Source: Lantana camara (taxonomy: Eukaryota; Streptophyta; Magnoliopsida; Lamiales; Verbenaceae). Taken from it: a stretch of DNA of 64,000 bases. The stretch is taken from NCBI GenBank assembly GCA_037501455.1, contig CM074865.1, forward strand, positions 10,577,001 to 10,641,000, read 5' to 3'. The notes beneath the pieces are model-generated. The model saw only the letters and a list, made by a program, of their open reading frames with translations. It ran no database searches and was not told where the DNA came from. Of this stretch, positions 43,408 to 55,209 are shown in pieces (position 1 is the first letter of the stretch; the number at the start of each line of letters is the position of its first letter). Position numbers and translations under genes: made by a program.

Positions 43408-44619
43408 GTAAGTAACTTAACAAACCCATGCCGACCAGTAAATTTGAATCCTGTCTAATAGCTTAAGCTCTATATGAGGTCATTTTTTAATAATCAAAGC
43501 AATAGAAGCTATTGTGATCTTGTCATAGTTGCGCATTGTAATTATCACATATGTAAGGTATTTGGCCAAACAATTATCTGGCTTTGTAAAAGGGCTCATT
43601 AAGCATTTCACTGTTCTGAATTTGCATGAGATTACACTCTTACGGATTCATATAATTTACACAGCGGACAACAGAAATATTCATTCTGTTAGTGGGTAAC
43701 ATCACCTTCCTTTGTTGTTATGCAGTTCATCTAAATATTTTCAACTTCTTAGGGCATCACTCTACATCCAGGAGCAGTTAATTTGTTGTATTTTATGAGC
43801 TTTCTACTTGAGATGTATGTCTAGTAAGTTTAATGAGGTAATCAAATTGATTGGGTTTTATTATTTGTGTTATGAATAATCTGGAGCATGAAGCAATAAC
43901 TATAGTAATAATCTCTATCTCTTGTGTAATTGTGTTCTTGTGTACCTATATTAAATAAAATGATTGGGTTTGTTATGTATCAGGGATACATCTCAAGCGT
44001 GAACCAATACATAGAGTAGCAATCTTTGTTTCTTGTGTACCTCTATCAAAGTGATTGGGTTTTGTTATGTATCATGAATCATTTGAAAAATGAACCAATA
44101 GACAATCTCTGCTTCTTTTGTAATCGTGTTCTTGTGTACCTATTCAAAGTGATTGGATTTTGCTATGTGTCATGAATCTTTTGAAGTATGAATCAATACA
44201 TATAGTAATATCTAATTCTTGTGTACCTATGGATGATAGGTATGACTTTAATCTTAATGTTGTGCTTGTGTGTTGGCTAAACTTTGGACATCGCCGAGAA
44301 AGCAGTTAGATTACTTCAACTCTAAAGTCAGAGGTACAATTGAAGTTTGATGATGGGCTTGACAACATCAACTCTAACGTGAAAGAAGAACCAATAGAAG
44401 AAGTTTGGCGATAACCTTGAAAACTTGTAAGTTGTATTGTTTGAACATGGAGTTAGAAAACTTTTTCTTTAGATTATTGGAGAATTATGTTGTTATTGGA
44501 CAAATTCAGGATGTTCGTATTGTGGTATGATTATGATTATCTTATGGAATATTTTGATTAGAATGTTGGTTTGATGTGATGACTTTCATCGGTAATATAT
44601 GATTATAATTGGATTTTCG
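43408..44619. other. Interior of the CACTA-like element downstream of the dehydrogenase exons
   Basis: From about 43840 to 44220 a phrase close to GATTGGGTTTTGTTATG plus CTTGTGTACCTAT recurs four times imperfectly. No gene recognised. Confidence 0.45.
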
Positions 44620-45040
44620 GGTTGACCGAAAGTTCGGTTGCAAATCTTAAGACTATTGGCAATTGAGAAATTATTTAAATATAAAAAATTATAAAAAAAA
44701 TAATTTCGGTTGCAAAATTGGTACTAGATCGTCTACCTATTTTGCAACCGAGTTTTTTAATAATTTTGGTTAAAAATTCGGTTGCAAATGAATCTTTGGT
44801 TGCAAGCTGGTTATATTTTTGCAACCGAAAGTGACGTGGCGCACCTGCTCTGCACATCTTGCAACTAGAAATTCGGTTGCTATTTCGGTAGCAAAGAATT
44901 CGGTTGCAAAATTCGGTTACTAATGTTTGCAATCAGGGTTTTTGCAACCGAATTTTTCGGTTGCAATTCTGTTGCCAAACACTATGTTTGGTTGCAAAGG
45001 GCCTTTTTTCGGTTGCAAATCCGGTTGCAAAAGCCATGTT
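44620..45040. repeat. Right subterminal repeats of the CACTA-like element
   Basis: GCAACCGAA/TTCGGTTGC motifs as at the left end, about 15 copies in both orientations. Confidence 0.85.
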
Positions 45041-45051
45041 TTCTAGTAGTA

Positions 45052-45111
45052 TATATTCTTTTGAGCCTCACGTTGCTTCAGAGCATCTGCGCTGAGAAGT
45101 CTCCTAAATAA
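45052..45111 (+). pseudogene. DUF247/UPF0481 protein C-terminus, part 2
   Basis: ILLSLTLLQSICAEKSPK then TAA (45109-45111). The hydrophobic stretch fits the C-terminal membrane anchor that normally follows NPW in DUF247 proteins, so it continues the fragment ending at 37676. Confidence 0.65.
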
Positions 45112-46486
45112 ATTAGAGACAAAATATCAATTTTGATTGTGTAGTCTAAGTATGTTTCTGAGTTTGGCCGGTACATGATCTAGCGGCTCAATCAATTATA
45201 AGCTAAAATACGCAGTTTTTTGTTATACTCGGTCCTCCATGCTATTTCTATCAAGTTCTAAATAGTAAATAGGCGAAACACTTTAGTCAAACTATCACGA
45301 CATGTAATTCAACCCCTTTATTAATAGAATTTGTCAATATCCTATCATTCCTCTTTTTTTTTTTTAATAAGATAATTAAAAATATTTAATAAAAAAATCT
45401 AAAATTAAAGAAAAATTACATTTAAAAAAAACAAAAATGGAAACAACAAACTTGACGGGAACGGAATGCCGGCATCTTGAAGTGAGAGTGGAATGCGACG
45501 CCAGCAGAAAAGGCATTCCACCTTGTTTTCTCTTACGATAGCGAAATGGGGTTTTGGATTTCCTGTTTTAAATTTGTGTTTTAAATCCTGTTTTTCTCAT
45601 ATACACGCACCAAGTGTATAACTAGGCGGTTCAAATTAAGAAAGAAATAATTATAATAAAAAAAATTTTAAAAATTTTTTCTCATAATTTGAACTGTCTA
45701 TTTATATACACGGCTACGTATATATTAATAAAGAAAAAAAAAGACAAAACTCAATTTTAGAATAGAAGATCCAGAACGCCACGAAACCATGAACAAGATC
45801 ATGGAATGGACTGGCTTGTGTAGGGCGACTGCTTTAATTTTTTGTGAAGGGCAATTGTCGGTCCTTTTTGATTTTTGGCTTTTTTTTTTGTTTCTTGGGA
45901 TTTATGCCACTTTTGTTCGGTCTCAAAAAAAATGTTGAATCAATTATTTAGCTTCCTTCTTTTACTTCTACTATCAAAGATCACTTTCAAGAGTTGTGTG
46001 TAAGTGTCTTTTTTCTTTTTTCATTTTCTTTTCAGTATTTTAATTCAGGCTAATTGTAGTTTTATTTTTTAATATTTGTGGTATTGTTTATATACAATAG
46101 TAGATGAACTTTTATGGCCTGACAAAAAATAATAGATGAACTTTTATTTTATTTGTATTAATAATTAACTGTATTTAGTGTAAAAATGTCATTCGTTCTA
46201 CGATTTGTTGCAATCATTCTGTGACATGGCAATGTAACCTGAGCCATGCCCTCCATTTCGTTCCCTGCTACTGCAACTGCAAACCATGTCTAGAACTGGT
46301 ATGACGACGGCAAAAGCGGCAATAGATGGTGGTGCTCGGCAGAGAGAGAGAGAGAGAGAGAGAGTGCGAAGGGATCTCTGGCTACCCTACAATTGCAAGA
46401 GACAACCAGTGCTGGGCAAAGACTACGGCTTGATGGTGATCATGGTGAAGTACTGGATGACGATGGTGGATTGAACGCTAATGGAA
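45112..46486. other. Intergenic; (GA)n at 46341-46364
   Basis: AT-rich with T and A runs. A short frame at 46286-46474 spans the GA microsatellite; no family recognised. Confidence 0.45.
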
Positions 46487-46497
46487 AAAGAGGTTGG

Positions 46498-46657
46498 TTT
46501 TTTTTGTTTTTTTGTCAAGTGAGACGCAAGAGACTCAGTTCTTGCTCTCCTCCATGATCAAACACTTCATGCTCTTCAAGGGAAGATTATCCCAAACCAT
46601 AACTCCACCAGCAAGCTTGTGTCCCTCCTTGGACAAATAGTCAGCACAGCCATTTGC
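46498..46657 (-). mobile_element. 160-bp LINE 3' fragment with 11-bp target duplication
   Basis: The minus frame reads NGCADYLSKEGHKLAGGVMV then WDNLPLKSMKCLIMEESKN and a stop, the end of a LINE RNase H domain. An A-rich tail follows. AAAGAGGTTGG occurs exactly on both sides (46487-46497 and 46658-46668). This is a strongly 5'-truncated insertion. Confidence 0.82.
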
Positions 46658-46668
46658 AAAGAGGTTGG

Positions 46669-48439
46669 CTTTGATTTATAGGGAATGGTGGAATTCTTTT
46701 TTATATATATTCGACTAAAGTATTATATTTATTTAATATTTTTTTACACTTTAACATATAAGTAAATTTAATCTGTGGATTAACAAATAAAATTCTAATA
46801 TAATAAATTTAAATTTTAGTATAAATATTTATTACAATATATTTTTTTTATCACATTAGATTTTTGTATATTAAAGATTATTTTATTACTCTTTTGTTCT
46901 ATATAAATTTTTAAAATTTTTATTTTATACTATTAATGTAATATCCACAAATATTGAATTAACTTTTTTTAGGTGAAATAAATATTGAATTAACTAATTA
47001 ATGAGTTAATCAAAAGGTGCTTGAGGATTGCGCTATGAATGGCTCCGATACGGTTCCTTCCTAGATCATATCAATTGCAAACAAGGATGTTAGTGATAAG
47101 CTGATCATCGTGTTATTGTGCATTTCCTCAAGGTTATAATTGCTAAGACAGTTAAAAGAACTATGGAGGGTAACTTTTTGATTCTTTTTTCGATCAAGGA
47201 GGTACTAGTGAGGATATATAATGACCATAAGGAGGATGCTCTAGAGGATGTAAGTGATGAGAACTGTGGTTATATTTCGCTCTCAGAGGATGAATCTACA
47301 ACTAGAAAGGAGCAAGAGGTTCATTTAGAGAGGACAAGAGTTAATTTTCACCGCGTATGACACGAAGTGCTACATGAGGAGCATACTCTAGAGGAAGTCG
47401 TTATAGAAGAGGAAGATATGGATACTATCGAGGTGGATGCTATGGTGGTAGGCACCCTAGAGATTTTTAGCCTACATTGAACGCGGGATTGCCTAGGCGG
47501 ATTAGGAGCGGCTCAGCCTTAAGTTTGGTTGTGTTCGCTCGTTTTTGGATTATATTTAGAATTTATTTTTTCATTGGTTTTGGTTTTTCAATCCAAGATT
47601 GTTTTGGATTTGGGTGTTTTTTCTTCGGCTTAGGCTTTGATACCAACCCGATATATTAGCGGGCTTGGTTTGTATTGTTTACTTAGGGCCAAAAACTCCT
47701 TTGTAAACTTTTTGTCCGGATTGCAATAACACGAGGGACACACCTCGAAAAAGGCCTTCTGCCCAGTTAGGGGGAGAAAAAAAAAAAAAAAACTAATCAA
47801 TGTGTTAATTTGACATTTATTTTGTATTTTGAATTTGAGAATTTTCACACAAAATTAAATTCGACCAATTTTAATGAATATTGTTCATTTAATTATGCAA
47901 ATGTAGAACTTCAAATTTTAAAATTATGAAATTAGAAGATAATCATCGAAATATCTTGTTTTCCGGCTGAAGTACATGTGGCTGTCGGAATTACACGTTG
48001 ACGATCACCTGAATCTTTTTTACGGTGGCTAATTACAAAAAGGAAAAAAAGAAAAAGAAAAACACACATAATCCAACTCGTCTATTTCCCCCAACCAATT
48101 TTTCACCGTTACTAAGTCCATTCACAAAACCACCGCCATCCTCCATAATATACAACACTATTTTCCATGGTTTCTTAGCCAGCCGTCACCGTCCTCATAG
48201 TGTTTGAGTATCGCTGCCGCCGCTACCACCTCCACACCACTCATCTCAATCGCTGCCACACCACTCGCCATTGTTGCTGTTGCCGCACAAACTCAAGTAA
48301 TTATGATGATAAATATCTTGCACCTGTTGTTTGATCGATCTTTTCAAAAATTTTACCAATTATACTATAATTATAAAATATTGATCCCTCGTTGCACTAA
48401 TTTAGCTAATCAATTTAGAGTTAAGATTATATTAATTCC
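46669..48439. other. Mostly non-coding; one unrecognised frame
   Basis: A frame at 47118-47360 (MHFLKVIIAKTVKRTMEGNF..., then Glu/Asp-rich) is followed near 47380-47470 by GGTGGATGCTATGGTGG-like Gly/Arg-coding sequence. It may be a decayed gene end, family unknown. A CCACC-rich leader-like stretch occupies 48100-48290. Confidence 0.35.
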
Positions 48440-51400
48440 TGTAACGCCCCAATTTCCGGAAGTTCAGGTAAGCACACCACGAGCAGGTCTTCAGGAGTTG
48501 GGAGGTTTAGTTTAATCATTTCATTCATTTATTTATAACTTTCATTATACAATATGCATTATATCTTCATGCATTTATATGAATTAGTATTAACGTGAAA
48601 ATTACGTGACTTAAGTGGTAATGTGCCTAATTGTCATTACGTGACCTTATTTGATAATTTCATAAATTTATGGACTTAATTGCATTAAATGAATTGGAGC
48701 TACTTGATCATATTCCATGGAATGATACTTGATTGAATAAATTCAAATAATTGGAGGACTTATGTGCAAAATGTGTTGAATCACACATATTCATGCAAGA
48801 CTTTGGTATATTATCTAATTCTTCCATTTCATTCCATTACATTCCATTCATCCAAGAGATACACACACACTCACACACTAAATACCGATTTTTACACCAA
48901 GAAAGAGAAGGGAAAGATTTCATCAAAAATTCAAGCTTGAAGTCAAGGAAATTGCACAATTGGATCATCATCATCATACTACCATTTCATCTCATCTCTA
49001 TTTCATTTCAAGGTATAATATGAGAATTTTGTAAATCTCTTGAATATATGATTGAGTAGGGTTTATGGATTAAATAATGAATTCTTGCGTATTCATGACT
49101 AGAAGTATGGTGATGATCAAAAGGATTGAAAGCTTGCATGAAAACTTTGAATTATTTAGAAGTTGGAAGCATGAATATTTATGGGGTTTTATAGACAAAT
49201 TCTTGATGAATTGATACATGTTTCATGGATTAATTGATACATGATTGAAGTAAAATGTGTGTTTGGTGTATTTAATCATTTGTTATGGAGTGAAATTGGA
49301 TTTATTGTTGGTTTTGATTGGTTTGGCTCGGTTTTCCCTGTTTCTGCCCTGTTTTGTTGCTGCTGCGAAGCAGGTCGCGGGCGCGACCGAAAAGAGAGTA
49401 AAATTCATCGCACCCGCGACCCGATTTTGGTCATGTTCCGAGATTTGAAAAATTGGAGGAAAATTCAGAAAAAAATAGGTCGCGCCAGCGACCCCTGCAT
49501 TTTTTGCATGAAAATCCAATTTTATAACTTTACTTGCATGGTTTTCTTGGCTTGTTTCCGACATGTATACTTCATTCCATGTTATATATTGTATTAACTT
49601 GCATGTTATGAACTTTGGCAGGATTTTGTGAATTATTTTCAAAGTTTGATTTAATATGTTATTTCAGTTCCAAGTATGTGCATGCATGAAATTTTGTTAC
49701 CAATATAACTCAAATGTTCCTTGAAGTGAACAATTATGTGATATAATTATCAAACCGTGATATTGCATTGTGTGAAGATGCCGTTCGTCTTATTTGGTTC
49801 ATAAGAGTGGAGTCTTATGTACACTTGTCCTTGTTACACAGATCACGGTGCTGGAGACGAAGAGCACGCGCCTTAGGGTGTTTCCTTATTCTTTTTGGTT
49901 GGTAAAGGTGAGGTTTAATTCTAGATATTTAAAACCCGTACCACCTTATGTGATGTTTTCGGCCAAAAGTATATATATAATAATAGTTTTCAAACCTTAA
50001 TGATCTTCAACTGATTTCATGAAACAGATTGATTGATTGATTGATTGATTGGGCGAGTAAATTATATTGCACTGTGGGTCCGAGGGTAGTGTACTGAGCC
50101 AACCGGGAAAGCAAGGACTGATGGGTCACTCTTGCACTATCCTCACCATTGTTGGGATCACCTCTGAATCCACCGGGAGGTTTGGTGGAGGAAGAAATCC
50201 TGTGCGTGGGAGTCATGTTCCCGACGTACAACATGATTGGATGGTTGGGTCTTGCAAGCCCACCATCACCCGGAGGAAGAAGGGTTCATGAAACTGCTAA
50301 TTGATCGCCCATAATGACTTGCATGATCACTTAGGATCCGTTTACTTTTGGGAGAAATGCATGTCTTGGGCCATAATCATTCAAAAACATGTGTTTACTT
50401 TTATGAGAGGCCGGCCTGTATTAAAAACTTAGGCCCGTCTGATGTGCATGTTTTGGCGTGGGCTGTATCACACGCTTTTCAGGCGTGTCATACATCACAT
50501 GCCTACATACATGCAGAACATATTACAACTCTATCCTAATCTTTATCATAATTATGGTACTTTGCCATTGATATTTTTTCAGCTCCTGCCGCCCTTAACA
50601 ATTTTGTGGCTCCTGGTTTTATTATTGCTTTAGGTTACTTTTTGTTTGATAATTATTATTATCTAGTAGTATAATATATCAGTTTTTATATCTGACTTTA
50701 TTTAAAAGCCAAAATAAATAATTATGATTATAAAATGATTAAACACAAGAGAATATCACATTTTGTGAGGTTGAGGGTATTTCGGTAAATTGATCACAAA
50801 CATGCTTAATCTGGACTCAAAAGTAAACACCAACTTTATATATAACATATAAAAACATGAATTGCATTTAAGAAGTAAACACATGTTTGTGAGCTATCAC
50901 AAACATGTTTTATCACAACATGTAAAAACACGACATCAAAAGTAAACAAGGCCTTAATAAATTGAAACATTCATGATTGTTCACTCTTGGGAGAAAGGTT
51001 GGAGATTGTCCTCACTCGCCGGGTCACGGACTGAATTGATAATGATTGATTGCTAAATTGACTTAGTTGTAATTTTGGGCGAGAATATATTCTATTCTTC
51101 AATTTATTTTGTTCCTTTATAAAATCTTACCCGAAATTATAGCTTGCTTGGTAATTGCGCTTATAATTATAAACCCCTCACTCAGTCTTTCTTCAACTGA
51201 CACCTTACATTTTCAGTTTTGCAGGTTGAGTGCTAGGCGGGATCGAGTTAGTCTTTATTTTGGGTCTTTCATGTTGAGCCTAGCATTCCCTTTCCATGTT
51301 AATGTATGTATGAATTATGAATTGCTTTGGTGCCTATGTATATCATAACTCGTTATGGAAGATGGTTGTATATAATGAAGTGATCGACCCGAATATGATA

Positions 51401-51604
51401 ATGAATGAATGTATATTATTTTGCTTCCGCATTATTGTTATGCATGTTTGTATTTATTGAGGGTTAGCCCCGTCTAGCTAGTGAATCGTTTTTTTTATTG
51501 TCTCCCGTTCGCTACAGGTTTGATTCATGTATGGATCGTCCATTCCATATGTGGATTGAACTATAGTGCGGGGGATGTGGCTACCTAGCGTTCCGGGTGC
51601 TACA
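48440..51604 (+). mobile_element. Solo LTR, Ty3/Gypsy type (3.17 kb including a nested MITE)
   Basis: Opens TGTAACGCCCCAATTTCC and closes GGGTGCTACA, with the exact 5-base duplication ATTCC at 48435-48439 and 51605-51609. No internal retrotransposon genes. Its 3' part (GGATCGTCC..., GCGGGGGATGTGGC) matches the inverse of 61222 onward, so both belong to one family. It contains a (TTGA)n run at about 50030-50051, GC-rich near-palindromic boxes at 49373-49493, and a Tourist-like MITE. Confidence 0.85.
50334..50953. mobile_element. Tourist/PIF-Harbinger-like MITE (620 bp)
   Basis: Ends GGATCCGTTTACTTTT and, inverted, GGCCTTGTTTACTTTT. TTA at 50331-50333 and 50954-50956. The shared TTTACTTTT core relates it to the ends of the element at 30623-33794. 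Interior non-coding. Confidence 0.85.
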
Positions 51605-51609
51605 ATTCC

Positions 51610-52223
51610 CGTTTATAATATAGGAAGACTGTATTTTGATCCAATTAAATTAATTTTGACCGAATACTATTTTTTAAAAATTTTGAATTTAATTAATTGT
51701 TAAAATCATTTAATGGTAAGTTATATATACTATAATATATAGGAATTGTGTATTTTGACACAATTAAATTAATTTTGACGTAATACTATTTTTTTAAAAT
51801 TTTAAAAAATTTTAATTGTTAAAATCATTTTAATGATAAGTTATTTTACATTAATTGCAATCTTAATTTTATTTTTTAAATAATTCAAATCTAATCTTAA
51901 TTATAGTATAGATTTACAAAATCATTTTAGTATTCAAAATTCACTCCAATCCTTTTTGCATTAATGTGTCCAAATTTAAAATTTAAACAATATATAAAGT
52001 AATTATCTTTAAAGATAATTTGTAAAATTTAATTTTTGAAAACCGAAAAAGGGGCACATTGATTGCATAAATTACCATATTCATCATTTATACTCCTATA
52101 GAGTTGCCCATAATAAAGGATTTAAGTTTACTAACTAACTAAATATATTAAAATTCCTTAATTTATGCTCAATTTAAAATTTTCTCTAGTTAGTTTTACA
52201 ATGGATGAAAATTCCTCTATAAA
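51610..52223. other. AT-rich intergenic
   Basis: A phrase TATAGGA(A)...GTATTTTGA.CCAATTAAATTAATTTTGAC occurs twice (about 51620-51720 and 51738-51845), a ~115-base imperfect tandem duplication. No gene. Confidence 0.5.
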
Positions 52224-52362
52224 CTAGTATTGAACCCGTGCCCAAGGCACGGACACCATTTTCTAAGTATGACCTTGTAAGTAATTTAATTGTATTGAAT
52301 ATTGGACCGATCACACTATATAATAAAAATCAATTAAAATATACTTAAAGAAAAGGAGAAGA

Positions 52363-52366
<4 letters not shown>

Positions 52367-52399
<33 letters not shown>

Positions 52400-52400
52400 G
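52367..52400. repeat. (TTA)n microsatellite
   Basis: About eleven TTA repeats inside the Helitron. Confidence 0.95.
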
Positions 52401-52999
52401 TCTTGTGTATATAATCACGTGCCTTTCAAATGGTAAAAATTGATTATTTGCAAGACATTGGCAAAAAGAAAATTTATTAAAGCAATATTTAGTATAATTA
52501 TTAGTGAAAAAAATTATCACGCGTGAACAATAACAATAACAATTATACGAATCACTGCTACAAAAAAAAAAAAATACGAATCATTCAGTGTTACCTCCAA
52601 CAACAAATAAAATCAATCAAATATTTTAAATAATAATGATAACCAATGACATAATAAATATACTTCTGATTGAGAATAATTTTATGATCAAACAAAATCG
52701 TTAAACATTAACTAAGAAACAAATTTTTTTATCTAAGATCGGAGCTCAATTGCATGACTCCATTACGAATTACGAAAGTTGTCGTAATGTTTTAATTTAA
52801 AATAGAAAACTAATTGTTCTGAAATCTTGAAATTAGATTAAAATCTCTTAACCTTCAACCAGACCATACAACTGCCTTAGAGTTTCTATGGAATCTCATC
52901 TGAGTCCTGCATCAAGATGTACATTAATATTGTTAAAATATAGGTAACTATAAGATAGTTTGCAACAATATTGAAGTGCGGGTATAAATAAATAAATAA

Positions 53000-53003
<4 letters not shown>

Positions 53004-53050
<47 letters not shown>
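53004..53050. repeat. (TA)n microsatellite
   Basis: About 47 bases of alternating T and A, after a short (AAAT)n. A second run is at about 53878-53920. Confidence 0.95.
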
Positions 53051-53055
<5 letters not shown>

Positions 53056-53873
53056 ATTGATACTTAAATAGAAAATTATATCTTACCCTATAACACAATT
53101 TTTTTGAGAGGGTTTCTTCATTAAAAGGTCACTTCTAATCAATTGAGAGGGTTTCTTCATTAAATAGATCACTTCTAATCAATTCTCCCTTAGTTGAGCT
53201 TGAAACAATGATTGTAGTGGCAAGCTGTTTGTTGATACCAACAGGAGGCCTGGTGTAGATACACTTAGAGATATGCTTAGAGATATCCGAACAACCTGCT
53301 TTCGTCATTTGTTTAATCTATGACAAAATAAAAACAATAATCAGATTTAAAAATAAAAGAATATATACAAACTAAGTATTGGTCTGAATATATACAAATT
53401 AAGTATTGGTAAATAGCAACATGTTTTGAAAGATACTTGCTTTCAAGCTTGTAATCCATCTTCACAACTTTGTTTATTGTAAATTTGCTGCTCTCTCGTT
53501 GGGTGTGTTACTATTCGTAACCTTTACTTGAAAGATAAATGATTGAAACTGCAGCTGATTAAATTTTGTAAGCACCATATCCTCACATTGCTATCTAGCC
53601 TGTAAATATTTATAGTTCAACCTTAATACCATAAATGTCTCATCATGAAACAATACAAAAGTATTTCAAGCATCATGAAACAATACGAAAGTATTTCAAG
53701 CTAATTTTGAGATCTCAAGCAAAGTTGATGCAATACAATTAATTAGCGTTTCAGCTTCCTTTGAGGCGCTTCTCAGCTTCCTTTGGGGGTGTTGGATTTT
53801 TTCTGGATTTCTGGATCAATGATATGAATTCTTCTTCGCATGTTAACAATAAAAAAATTAGTGAATGTCAATG

Positions 53874-53922
<49 letters not shown>

Positions 53923-54024
53923 CACTAACTAAAAGGAAAAAATAAATAAATTATTTAGATATTAAATATTTAGATAAACTTAAAATTTGAATTGAGTTTG
54001 GATGGGTACAGGAATCTGTTTACA

Positions 54025-54466
54025 CTAACAAACCGTAGAAAAGAAATATTGAATTCAATATTTAGAAATTAAAAAATAAGTATTTAGATAAACTTGTAAT
54101 TTGAAATTTAACTTTTGTAGTTGATATTTGAATTCAAATATTTGTTAGCAACAAATTATGAGAATTAAGTGGAATTTTCAAAGACAATAGATATCAAATT
54201 TGAAATTTCATTGATAATTTTTGAAGATAACTTCGTTCTGTGCATATGTTTTGTCTAACAAAACATAGAAAAGAAATATTGAATCCAATATTTAGATATT
54301 GAATATTAAGTATTTAGATAAACTTGTAATTTGAAATTTAGCTTTTGTACTTACTTTTTGAATTCAAATATTTGTTAGTAACAAATTATGAGAATTAAGT
54401 GGGGTTTTCAAACATGATAAATATGAAATTTAAAATCTCACTGAGGTATTATCAAGATAACTTCAT
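54025..54466. repeat. Direct duplication (~210 bp) inside the Helitron
   Basis: The block starting CTAACAAA(A)C.TAGAAAAGAAA at 54025 recurs at 54255, with AATATTTGTTAG.AACAAATT and AGATAACTTC in the same order. The copies differ by small changes. Shorter tandem pairs lie at 53107-53185 and 53641-53702. Confidence 0.75.
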
Positions 54467-54598
54467 TCCGTATTATTTTCATCACATTATATAAAAATAA
54501 TTATAAAAAAACAAAGAATATATTAAAAAATTATTGAGGCTATCGATGTCAGCATACACGTGGATAGCCTGGAGGGTTGTGAATTATATATATATAGA

Positions 54599-55182
54599 TT
54601 ATATTCTATCATCACACTCAATATACAAATTAGAGTTCCACTTCATGGTCAAGTAGAAGAAATCTTATATGGAGAAAAATGTAGACCATTTCAAAGGTGA
54701 GAAAGCTTTGTTAATTTTTTTAATCAAATCTAATTATTTTTTGTTTTGCTTTTGTTAGTTATGCTTTAAGATTTATATATATGTGTGTGTGTACGACCTG
54801 TGGTGTACTTTTTTTTTAATATTTTTTTAATTATTCATTATTTTTTTATGATGGTTTGTGATATTTTGATTTGTAAATCTTCTTACACTTTTTATTCGAT
54901 TCATAAATTTAGTATTTAATTTAGTTGTGCCTTTTGTTTTAAAATGTTTCGTTGATAGTTTATTCAATTTTTTCTTTAATTGTTTGTTACGTTCTTTTAT
55001 TTTATTTAAAAAGTATTTTTTTATTAAATTTGATGAATTTAAATAATTGATTTTATTTTTATCTGAATCATTATATCTTAGATACTTTCATTCTTATCGT
55101 CATATTTTAGTAACATTAAATTTTAGTTTCTATATATATATTTTTTAAGTTCCAATATATTTTATAATTTCAATTTATTAAC
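54599..55182. other. AT-rich intergenic
   Basis: No gene or element ends recognised. Confidence 0.45.
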
Positions 55183-55209
55183 GTATTATTATTATTATTA
55201 TTATTATTT
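55183..55209. repeat. (ATT)n microsatellite
   Basis: Nine ATT-type units, at the left edge of the pol remnant. Confidence 0.9.

Larger units (their letters stand above)
37677..45051. mobile_element. CACTA (En/Spm)-like non-autonomous element, 7.4 kb
   Basis: Both ends read TACTACTAGAAAACATGG inward, close to the CACTACTAGAAAA ends of plant CACTA elements but with T for the first C. Each end is packed with subterminal GCAACCGAA/TTCGGTTGC motifs in both orientations. The interior has an AT-rich repeat block, an LTR-like start, and dihydrolipoyl dehydrogenase exons. No transposase was found. The flanks form one DUF247 C-terminus, which supports the boundaries; no clear 3-base duplication is visible. 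Confidence 0.75.
52224..54598 (-). mobile_element. Non-autonomous Helitron (2.4 kb)
   Basis: On the minus strand it opens TCTATATATATATAATTC after an A, and closes with a hairpin (CCGTGCC, TTG loop, GGCACGG), about nine bases, then CTAG before a T. TC...hairpin-CTRR inserted between A and T, with no duplication, is the Helitron signature. No Rep/helicase. Interior holds TA and TTA runs and internal duplications. Confidence 0.72.

Noticed and set aside
48025..48515. Ala/Pro-rich frames as a small gene
   Set aside because: They run across the start of the solo LTR at 48440 and reflect CCACC/GCCGC composition.
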